This document shows positions 58,294 to 64,000 of a DNA stretch of 64,000 nt, in pieces. The stretch lies in the NCBI RefSeq assembly GCF_004745825.1, contig NZ_SRLA01000005.1:33106-97105 (forward strand), read 5' to 3'. Position numbers and translations under genes: made by a program. The notes under the pieces are model-generated. The model was not told the origin of the DNA and ran no database searches. It saw only the letters and a list, made by a program, of their open reading frames with translations. The first letter of the stretch is position 1; every line of letters begins with the position of its first letter. Source of the stretch: Hymenobacter fodinae. Lineage in GTDB: Bacteria > Bacteroidota > Bacteroidia > Cytophagales > Hymenobacteraceae.

Positions 58294-58677
58294 GTGATCG
58301 GCTACACCAACTTTGCAGAAATCGCAGCTAAAATTCCAGACTACAGCGGTCAGGACTTCAACGACGCTCGCGCCCGCCTTTATGCCGCCCACCTGACGGT
58401 CGATAGCTTGAAGGTCGGCAACTATGAGCTGGAAGGCCACATGGTTCTTCAGGTATGGCATGACGAGTACGCCGACAGCGAGAGCGACACGCTGGTAGAG
58501 GCCTTGGTGCGGAACAACCTGCAAGTATGGCTGCCGGATCACGAGGAAACCTATATCGAAGTGCCGATTGATATGCTGGCTGATCGTCCTTCCTACGAAG
58601 ACATCGTTGACGCGATTAATGCCGATCTGGACACATGGCGCAAGTACATCGTTATCAACTGGTCGGAGGAGGTATAA
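58294..58677 (+). CDS. Hypothetical protein, first gene after P2
   Basis: 127 residues from a GTG, preceded by GGAG (58281-58284) and the same TATGACGTG context as the gene after P1. MIGYTNFAEIAAKIPDYSGQDFNDARARLYAAHLTVDSLKVGNYELEGHMVLQVWHDEYADSESDTLVEALVRNN is acidic and mixed alpha/beta. Not recognised. Stop TAA overlaps the next ATG by one base. Confidence 0.65.
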   Translation: MIGYTNFAEIAAKIPDYSGQDFNDARARLYAAHLTVDSLKVGNYELEGHMVLQVWHDEYADSESDTLVEALVRNNLQVWLPDHEETYIEVPIDMLADRPSYEDIVDAINADLDTWRKYIVINWSEEV

Positions 58678-58997
58678 TGGCCGGGGAAGTGAATCACACG
58701 CCTGGGCCTTGGAAAACGCTCGCAGAAGAATGCGACAAGCCGTATATCCGGGTTCGCGGCGGACGCCTGGGCAGCCGCTATAAAATCGCCAATGTCATTA
58801 CGCCGGTTTACGACGGATCGACACAGCGCGAAGCCGATGAAACTCGTGCCAACGCCCGCCTAATCGCGGCCGCGCCTGACTTGCTGGAAGCGTTGAAAAA
58901 GGTTTCGACCTTTTGGAACGAGGATAATCCGAACGCCGATTGTCCTTATGATGATGTAGATGCAGCCATCGCAAAAGCCACGGGAGAAAATCCTTGA
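58677..58997 (+). CDS. Phage/plasmid-type hypothetical protein
   Basis: 106 residues, AGGAGG ribosome site before ATG 58677. It opens MAGEVNHTPGPWKTLAEECDKPYIRVRG and contains ANARLIAAAPDLLEALKKV, a motif I recall from many phage and plasmid proteins of Proteobacteria of unknown function. The tail is acidic (DNPNADCPYDDVDAAIAKA). Its stop overlaps the next TTG start (TTGA). Confidence 0.75.
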   Translation: MAGEVNHTPGPWKTLAEECDKPYIRVRGGRLGSRYKIANVITPVYDGSTQREADETRANARLIAAAPDLLEALKKVSTFWNEDNPNADCPYDDVDAAIAKATGENP

Positions 58998-59350
58998 CCG
59001 CCGCAGAGCTGGAAGTCGCCCTGCGCTACGTCAACAACGTCGATAACATCGCCGTGCGGGACGGCTTCCAGTCATCGGAAGCCATGATGGAGATCGTCAA
59101 GCAGGCAGCTGCAAACCCGCTGGACATTGCCCGCGACGACGCCGTTGTACTTGCGCCGCGTGTGCCAACGCCCAGAATGACTGATTGGGGCGTCCAGGCG
59201 CTGAACGACCCACGGGAGCTGGACGCCTTCCAGCGGTCGATTGTGGTCTACATCTGGCATGGCCGGGGCATCACCCGCGATGCGCGACTGCCGACCGAAC
59301 CCACGCCACCGAAGCCGCAAGGCTTTGCCGGCCAAGAGCCACCATTTTAA
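58994..59350 (+). CDS. Hypothetical protein
   Basis: 118 residues from a TTG that overlaps the previous stop by four bases. MTAAELEVALRYVNNVDNIAVRDGFQSSEAMMEIVKQAAANPLDIARDDAVVLAPRVPTPRMTDWGVQALNDPRELDAFQRSIVVYIWHGRG; mixed helix and a Pro-rich C terminus (PTEPTPPKPQGFAG). No known family recognised. Confidence 0.6.
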   Translation: MTAAELEVALRYVNNVDNIAVRDGFQSSEAMMEIVKQAAANPLDIARDDAVVLAPRVPTPRMTDWGVQALNDPRELDAFQRSIVVYIWHGRGITRDARLPTEPTPPKPQGFAGQEPPF

Positions 59351-59364
59351 CAGGAGAGTAATGA

Positions 59365-60294
59365 TTGCCCCAGAATGAAGCCCAACAAAAACTAGCCGAC
59401 AGCCTTTTGCACATGGTGATGGAAGGTCGCCCGCCGTGGCGTAAGCCGTGGGAGGGAGGCAGCGAGTTTCCCTTCACCATCCCGCACAACGCGACGACTG
59501 GCAACCGCTACAACGGCTTCAACATCCCGATCCTGTGGGATGCCGCCGACAAGCTCGGCTACCAGACCCACAACTGGGCCAGCTACAAACAGTGGCAGGA
59601 AGCTGGCAAGCAAGTGCGCCGCGGCGAGAAAGGCACGACCATCGGCTATTACAACACGCTGATTAAGGTTGACGGCGAGGACGAAAAGAAGATCCCGTTC
59701 CTGAAAACGTCGGCGGTGTTCAACGAATACCAGCTGGAAGGCTTCGAGGGGCCGCAGATCATCGAGCGCCCCAGCTTGGTCGAGCGGCTGGATCACGTCG
59801 AGCGCTTCATCGGCAACACCGGCGCCGATATTCGCTACGGCGGTGGCCGCGCGTTCTACAGCCTGACGGGCGACTATATCCAGATGCCGCCCGCCTGTGA
59901 CTTCCTGCAGACCGAACACCAGACCGCGACGGAGGCGTTTTATTCCACCGAGGCGCACGAACTGACGCACTCGACCGGTCACAAGAGCCGTTGCGACCGG
60001 CAATTCGGCAAGCGCTTCGGCGATCATGCTTATGCGTTCGAGGAACTGGTCGCCGAGATCGGCAGCGCGTTTTTCTGCGCCGAGATGGGTATCGCAGACG
60101 GCCCGCAGCCGCACCATGCCGATTACCTGGCCAACTGGATGGAGATGGGCAAGCAAGACCCTGCCGCGTTCCTGAAAGCCGCCAGCGAAGCCAGCAAGGC
60201 GTTCCACTGGATGGAGCTGCAGCAGAGCAAGGGTGAGATACTGAACGCTATCGGCCGCGCCGTGGGTGGCCAGCAGCAAGCGAAGCTGCAATGA
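59365..60294 (+). CDS. ArdC-type antirestriction protein
   Basis: 309 residues from a TTG 8 bases after AGGAG (59352-59356). The N-terminal ssDNA-binding ArdC domain reads LADSLLHMVMEGRPPWRKPWEGG, NATTGNRYNGFNIPILWDAA, and WASYKQWQEAGKQVRRGEKGTTI. The C-terminal zincin-like domain has AHELTHSTGHKSRCDR (HExxH) and AFEELVAEIGSAFFCAEMGI. Conjugative elements use ArdC to protect incoming DNA from host restriction. A 299-codon frame on the opposite strand (59392-60291) is a shadow. Confidence 0.9.
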   Translation: MPQNEAQQKLADSLLHMVMEGRPPWRKPWEGGSEFPFTIPHNATTGNRYNGFNIPILWDAADKLGYQTHNWASYKQWQEAGKQVRRGEKGTTIGYYNTLIKVDGEDEKKIPFLKTSAVFNEYQLEGFEGPQIIERPSLVERLDHVERFIGNTGADIRYGGGRAFYSLTGDYIQMPPACDFLQTEHQTATEAFYSTEAHELTHSTGHKSRCDRQFGKRFGDHAYAFEELVAEIGSAFFCAEMGIADGPQPHHADYLANWMEMGKQDPAAFLKAASEASKAFHWMELQQSKGEILNAIGRAVGGQQQAKLQ

Positions 60295-60374
60295 CCCAGA
60301 TCCAGCTGCCCGCGAACGACAACAAGGCCAATCCCGGCTTTATTGAACGCCTATTGGAGAGATTGACGAAATGA
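60291..60374 (+). CDS. Tiny coupled ORF of 27 residues
   Basis: MTQIQLPANDNKANPGFIERLLERLTK, start overlapping the ArdC stop (ATGA) and stop overlapping the next start (ATGA). The perfect coupling at both ends argues that it is translated. It shares ATGACCCAGA with the next gene's start, so the two starts may be duplicates. Confidence 0.5.
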   Translation: MTQIQLPANDNKANPGFIERLLERLTK

Positions 60375-60775
60375 CCCAGACGACCGAATTTTTACCTAAT
60401 GAGCTATTCGCCGTTTACTTTGATGGCATACACGTTTCAACAGTCGATATTCCCAACAAGGCAACAAAATACATCCGCTCAGACCTTGTGCCATCGCCCG
60501 AACGCGCCGAGCCTGTGAGTGAAGTGCCGCAGGGCTTTATACTGATTTCTGAAGGCGCATATGACCGTTTGTTGAGGTTGGTCACCGCAAACGATCCGGT
60601 CAAGCAACAGGCGCTTGAGGAAATAGATAGAGCATTAATTCAGGTTTCAGGCGGGCTATGTTCTTTTACAGCCGAGGGTAAACACGCCTTGCTAAAAGAT
60701 GCTCAATCCACCTTACTGAAAGCGAAAGCCGCCCTCGAAGCCGCCGCCAATGAGCAGCAGGGAGGCGGGGAATGA
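60371..60775 (+). CDS. Hypothetical protein
   Basis: 134 residues: MTQTTEFLPNELFAVYFDGIHVSTVDIPNKATKYIRSDL, then QGFILISEGAYDRLLRLVTAND and an Ala-rich helical C terminus. The first part looks like the short N-terminal modules found on many small phage proteins. Not recognised. Couples to the next gene (ATGA). Confidence 0.6.
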   Translation: MTQTTEFLPNELFAVYFDGIHVSTVDIPNKATKYIRSDLVPSPERAEPVSEVPQGFILISEGAYDRLLRLVTANDPVKQQALEEIDRALIQVSGGLCSFTAEGKHALLKDAQSTLLKAKAALEAAANEQQGGGE

Positions 60776-60939
60776 AAAAATATGAAGTTGTAAGTGGGAC
60801 TGACCTCGAAAGATTGAAAGCCGAAGTGACTCGCCAACTAAATAATGGCTGGAAACTTCATGGAGGCATATCGGTATCCGTTGACTATCCTGCTGTCTAT
60901 TACGCCCAAGCTCTATACAAGGAAACAACCAATGCATAA
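60772..60939 (+). CDS. DUF1737-like small protein
   Basis: 55 residues: MKKYEVVSGTDLERLKAEV ... LNNGWKLHGG ... VYYAQALYK. The Y-x-V-V-S opening, GW-x-x-x-GG centre and Y-x-Q-A-L ending match DUF1737 domains. Start overlaps the previous stop (ATGA). Too short for many gene callers. Confidence 0.7.
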   Translation: MKKYEVVSGTDLERLKAEVTRQLNNGWKLHGGISVSVDYPAVYYAQALYKETTNA

Positions 60940-61732
60940 AACGATCACATACGACACGACGACGCACTACCCGCCACCGCCGAAAGAGCCGACGGATAAA
61001 ATGATTGTTGCTGGCAAAAAGCCTGTCTATGTAGGAGACAGTACCTATCGAGCAATCTACAAAGCCATGCTGTCCGCCGCGCCCGAATTGCCCGATCCAG
61101 CGCCGGTTGATGTTGAGGTGTTGAAAAAACCAAGTGATAAGCAGGACAGTATTTATCGCGACTGCCACAAACAAGGCTGGAACGCCTGCATCGACCACCT
61201 CGCCGCCAATGGGTATCTATCATCGCCCGAGAAACCGTCGCAGACTGTGACAATGGACGACATGCACCCATCAGCAAAACGAGCCTATGAACGAAGAAAG
61301 GAAAGACTTATGCAAGAAAAATGCGAACTGAACGGCTACACGCCACTTGAGAACGAAATACAAAAGGCAATTTGCGACATTGTGCCAAACGGTACCGCAA
61401 AGCCTGTCAGCACTCGTGTAGCCGATATTTTTAGAAAGCACATGTCAGAAACCAAGCAACCGCAAGTCACCGATCAGGAAACGGCGGCGGCTTTAGATGC
61501 TTTGGAAGCAATAAGCCGCAAGCCGATGCAAATGGTGGCATCCAAATGGCGCGGTCATCTCGATACAATCCGCGCCGCCTTATTCCGTCCGAGCGAGGCC
61601 AAGCGCGACGACAGCAAGCTGTTGGAGGCTGCTAGGGAATTTGTACGCCGCGTTGAGATTGGTGAGGTGCGTAGCAAGAAAAGCTATGCGGCATTTAAAG
61701 AAGCCCTAGCCGAATACGAGGCCGGACAATGA
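60932..61732 (+). CDS. Hypothetical phage/plasmid-type protein
   Basis: 266 residues from the ATG at 60932, overlapping the DUF1737-like gene by 8 bases. Begins MHKTITYDTTTHYPPPPKEPTDKMIVAGKK and has YRAIYKAMLSAAPELPDPAP, QGWNACIDHLAANGYLS and, at the end, LLEAAREFVRRVEIGEVRSKKSYAAFKEALAEYEAG. Repetition of short helical modules typical of phage early proteins. Function unknown. An open frame back to 60845 is not used as the start. Confidence 0.65.
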   Translation: MHKTITYDTTTHYPPPPKEPTDKMIVAGKKPVYVGDSTYRAIYKAMLSAAPELPDPAPVDVEVLKKPSDKQDSIYRDCHKQGWNACIDHLAANGYLSSPEKPSQTVTMDDMHPSAKRAYERRKERLMQEKCELNGYTPLENEIQKAICDIVPNGTAKPVSTRVADIFRKHMSETKQPQVTDQETAAALDALEAISRKPMQMVASKWRGHLDTIRAALFRPSEAKRDDSKLLEAAREFVRRVEIGEVRSKKSYAAFKEALAEYEAGQ

Positions 61733-61809
61733 CTAACATCTTCCGGGCAGCCCGCCGCCGACTTGCAGGAGCATACCGCATTGTCCCATATCAGAAGCCT
61801 CAAGCCTAA
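61729..61809 (+). CDS. Tiny coupled ORF of 26 residues
   Basis: Starts at an ATGA overlap with the previous stop and encodes MTNIFRAARRRLAGAYRIVP plus six residues, a very basic peptide. It overlaps the next gene by 29 bases, so it may simply be a reading window ribosomes use to reach the TTG start at 61781. Confidence 0.3.
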   Translation: MTNIFRAARRRLAGAYRIVPYQKPQA

Positions 61810-62413
61810 AATCACCGACCGCGCGCTGCTCGCCGAAATCGGGAGGCGCGGGCTGACCCGGGCGGGCTGCGAAGCCTGGCTGCTGCAGGCGGCAATCAAC
61901 AAGGTCAATGCGTTCGCCTTCGCCAACGACAAGGGCGGGCATTGGTGCTATTACCGCAACGCCGAGAAGTACCAGGAGCATGAAAAAACAATCGGGCCGA
62001 CAGGCATCCGAACGATACCCGCCAGCCCGAAAGCTGAACGCATCACGGCGTTAATTTTCGTCAGTCCCTTCGACTATCTCACCTACCGTCACCTGCGGGT
62101 CAAGCCCGAACCCGAACAGATGCACATTGTCACCCTGGGTCAGACGGAAGAAGCGGCAGCCGTAACGATCGCTGATCCGCGGATCGAGAAGGTAATCTTC
62201 TTTGGCAATGGTGATGGCTCGGAACACGCGTTTCTTGCCCAGATGGATCAACAGGCGTTCCCGGTACTGGTGCATGAGTATGAGGGATTGAGTGATGCCT
62301 TTATGACCAGTCCGTCCAGTGTCGCCAAGTCATTTGCCCCAGCGGGGCCACAAGCTGACCAAACCCAAGCGGCCAGCTTCACACTGCGCGCCGCTTATAG
62401 GTTGGCCCCGTAG
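61781..62413 (+). CDS. DUF3991/Toprim-like protein
   Basis: 210 residues from TTG 61781, 9 bases after AGGAG (61767-61771). KGGHWCYYRNAEKYQEHEKTIGPTGIRTIPA followed by ERITALIFVSPFDYLTYRHL and VTIADPRIEKVIFFGNGD looks like the DUF3991-plus-Toprim fold of plasmid primase-like proteins, with the acidic residues in FDY and GDG. Catalytic ability unclear. A longer frame to 61763 is possible. The 3' end overlaps the coupling-protein gene on the other strand by 35 bases. Confidence 0.65.
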   Translation: MSHIRSLKPKITDRALLAEIGRRGLTRAGCEAWLLQAAINKVNAFAFANDKGGHWCYYRNAEKYQEHEKTIGPTGIRTIPASPKAERITALIFVSPFDYLTYRHLRVKPEPEQMHIVTLGQTEEAAAVTIADPRIEKVIFFGNGDGSEHAFLAQMDQQAFPVLVHEYEGLSDAFMTSPSSVAKSFAPAGPQADQTQAASFTLRAAYRLAP

Positions 62414-64000
62414 GAGCGCTGGGCTGCTTGGCCGGTTCCTTTTTCTCGGCCTTGTGGTAAGGGTTGGGATCATGCCGCCCTTCCAGCGCTGGGTTAACGA
62501 AGTAGGGGTACTTGGGCATGATTGTCGTCGGGCGACGGTCGATCTGCAGGATTACATTGTGGTCGGTGATATAACGCACCTCATCCGGCGTCCGAACCGA
62601 CCGCGCCGATGTCTGGTAGCTGGTTTGCCGGTCTTTTTCGTCGGTGGTCATGATAGTCGCCTGCCCCATCGACTTCGACACATATTCCGCCGTGAAGTTG
62701 TCCGATACGCCGACGTACTGCCGGACCGACGTGTTGGCGATGAAGTTCTGCCAGTTGTCTTCGTACAGGTTTTGCAGCTGCGGCAGAGACTGCAGGATCA
62801 TCCACAGGCTGATGTTGTAGCCGGCAGCGGCGGCCAGGCCAAATTCCGACACCTCCTTCAGCGTACCAAGCGAGGCAAACTCATCGAGCAGGAACGTGAC
62901 CCGTTCCTTATGGTTCCGGACGCTGGTCCGCATGCATGTTGTTACCACAAGACGCAGCCATTGCGAGTGCGACTTGAGCTTGTCAGCCGGGAGGATGACA
63001 TACAATGTCGTTTTCCCGTCGGTCAAATCATCCATATTGAAAGATGATTTCGATAAGGAGCGCTGCATCGCCGGCGACTTCAAAAAGTCCGTGTGATCGA
63101 GAGCGTGCGACATGATGCTGGTGAAAGTCTTTTCTGATTTCGCCAGGCTCTCAAGCTCACGTCCCGTGGCTCTCACAACCTCGTCTTGGCTGTACTGCAT
63201 TTCATTAATCAGGCTGGCAAATTCCTTCGAGTTAAGGCGTAGCGCTTGCCATAGGTAGGTGATCGCTCCTTTTTCGTGGTAAATGTGCAGCAGCAGACCT
63301 GCAATTATGGACCGCGCCCGGTTATCCCAATAGGGTTCGCTTTTGCTGGCACTCTCCGGCACAATCATTTCGGCCAGCATCATCACGTCGTCAATCAGGT
63401 GATCGCCGGGCTTGAGCAGATCCATTGGGTTCAGCGTGGCGGGCATGTTCGTCTGTACGCCCCACGGGTCGAGCATCAGCACCTTCTGGCCCTTTTTCCG
63501 CTGGTGGCGTGCCGTGATGGCCGCATTCTCACCCTTAGGGTCGATGACAACCCAGGAACCCTCGTAAGGAGTGGCATCGAGCAGCGCCGGTATAATTAGG
63601 CTGGTTCCTTTGCCCGAGCGGGTCGAGCCAACAGTCAAAATGTGGCCCATCCGGGGATAGGACATGATACCCCCGATGTAGACGCCGTGCGTGTTGATGA
63701 AATCGGCCAAGTCATCGACGCCACCCAGCCGCCCCGAGCCGTGGCGGGTCATTTCGGTGATTGTGCGGATGAAGCGTTTTTGCCAGATGGTGAACGCGGC
63801 AAACACAATAACCGAGAAGATAGCGTTGAAAACGAAGAACTGAATGGCCAGGGTCTTTTCTACGAAATCTTCAAAAAAGAACTCGAACACATGGAAGGCA
63901 GTCCAGCCGATGCCAACGACTAGCACCCATGCCAGGGCTGCAAAAATCACCATCCCCAGCTTGACGATATTGGGGAACTCGGCCAGGTCTGGGTACTTGC
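62379..64000 (-). CDS. VirD4/TraG-type conjugative coupling protein, N terminus outside window
   Basis: At least 540 residues; the frame is open at the window edge (KYPDLAEFPNIVKLG before the first internal Met), so the start and probably the first membrane helix are missing. Two hydrophobic runs (FAALAWVLVVGIGWTAF, FVFNAIFSVIVFAAFTI) precede the ATPase. It has Walker A GSTRSGKGTSLI, VVIDPKGENAAI, and Walker B VTFLLDEFASLG. LILPADK-like VILPADKLKSHS and QSLPQLQNLYEDNWQNFIANTSVR are typical of VirD4 homologues. Couples the relaxosome to a type IV secretion channel. C-terminal tail is basic and Pro-rich. Confidence 0.92.
   Translation of the reverse strand, partial: KYPDLAEFPNIVKLGMVIFAALAWVLVVGIGWTAFHVFEFFFEDFVEKTLAIQFFVFNAIFSVIVFAAFTIWQKRFIRTITEMTRHGSGRLGGVDDLADFINTHGVYIGGIMSYPRMGHILTVGSTRSGKGTSLIIPALLDATPYEGSWVVIDPKGENAAITARHQRKKGQKVLMLDPWGVQTNMPATLNPMDLLKPGDHLIDDVMMLAEMIVPESASKSEPYWDNRARSIIAGLLLHIYHEKGAITYLWQALRLNSKEFASLINEMQYSQDEVVRATGRELESLAKSEKTFTSIMSHALDHTDFLKSPAMQRSLSKSSFNMDDLTDGKTTLYVILPADKLKSHSQWLRLVVTTCMRTSVRNHKERVTFLLDEFASLGTLKEVSEFGLAAAAGYNISLWMILQSLPQLQNLYEDNWQNFIANTSVRQYVGVSDNFTAEYVSKSMGQATIMTTDEKDRQTSYQTSARSVRTPDEVRYITDHNVILQIDRRPTTIMPKYPYFVNPALEGRHDPNPYHKAEKKEPAKQPSAPTGPTYKRRAV

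Noticed and set aside
59392..60291. 299-codon open frame on the minus strand opposite the ArdC gene
   Set aside because: Mirror frame of a gene with strong ArdC and HExxH motifs; the translation is Leu/Val/Arg-rich without any recognizable fold.
62319..63047. 242-codon plus-strand frame opposite the coupling protein
   Set aside because: Arg/Pro/His-rich shadow of the VirD4-type gene, which carries Walker motifs in its own frame.
1..64000. CRISPR arrays, insertion sequences, rRNA genes
   Set aside because: No regularly spaced repeats, no transposase frames and no rRNA-like sequence were seen anywhere in the window.

Overview
The window reads as about 54.5 kb of chromosome from a Bacteroidota bacterium, most likely Hymenobacter or a close relative in Hymenobacteraceae, followed by the left end of an integrated mobile element that runs off the right edge. 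The host assignment rests on family content (DUF4199, DUF4184, App1-like, PA2169-type four-helix, lmo0937-type and TPR lipoprotein genes, and a prolyl oligopeptidase, all in Bacteroidota-like versions), on the near absence of Shine-Dalgarno sequences before chromosomal genes, and on several TAnnTTTG boxes, the -7 element typical of Bacteroidota.

Region 1-22.6 kb is mixed housekeeping. It holds citrate synthase, an aldo/keto reductase, mnmE, a DtxR/MntR-type regulator, fabH, a glycosyltransferase, dapD with an unknown partner, msrA and 3-hydroxybutyryl-CoA dehydrogenase. It continues with a small membrane protein, an outer-membrane barrel, an ABC-F ATPase, an L,D-transpeptidase, an M48 protease, a lipid kinase, a metallophosphoesterase, a LON-substrate-binding protein and mtgA. 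Region 22.6-39.9 kb has wider gaps. It holds a zinc alcohol dehydrogenase pair, prolyl oligopeptidase, an App1-type phosphatase, a second M48 protease, topoisomerase IB, a divergent pair of paralogous lipoproteins with a kinase-like catalytic motif, an exonuclease/GIY-YIG fusion and an AI-2E transporter. Region 40-54.4 kb is the information-processing block: parE-parC, two TPR genes, thrS-infC-rpmI-rplT (infC starts at a non-canonical ATA codon), then PAP2, EamA and DUF4184 genes.

At 54.49 kb the chromosome is interrupted. The 3' half of a tRNA-Met (CAT) gene is followed at once by repeat-rich DNA and a tyrosine recombinase, which is a typical attachment-site layout. The next 8 kb differ from the host in several ways: strong AGGAG sites, GTG and TTG starts, ATGA/GTGA overlaps, and two TTGACA-type promoters with the same palindrome inside the spacer. 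They encode a methylase-like protein, an HTH regulator, an ArdC-type antirestriction protein, many small phage- or plasmid-type proteins, a probable DUF3991/Toprim protein and, on the opposite strand, a VirD4/TraG coupling protein cut by the window end. I read this as the left end of an integrative conjugative or mobilizable element whose cargo uses Proteobacteria-style expression signals.

A window-wide oddity is a TAGGCC/GGCCTA word, often as TGGCCTAG/CTAGGCCA. It is very frequent between chromosomal genes, supplies the TAG stop of at least seven of them, and its octamer form is not seen in the element.
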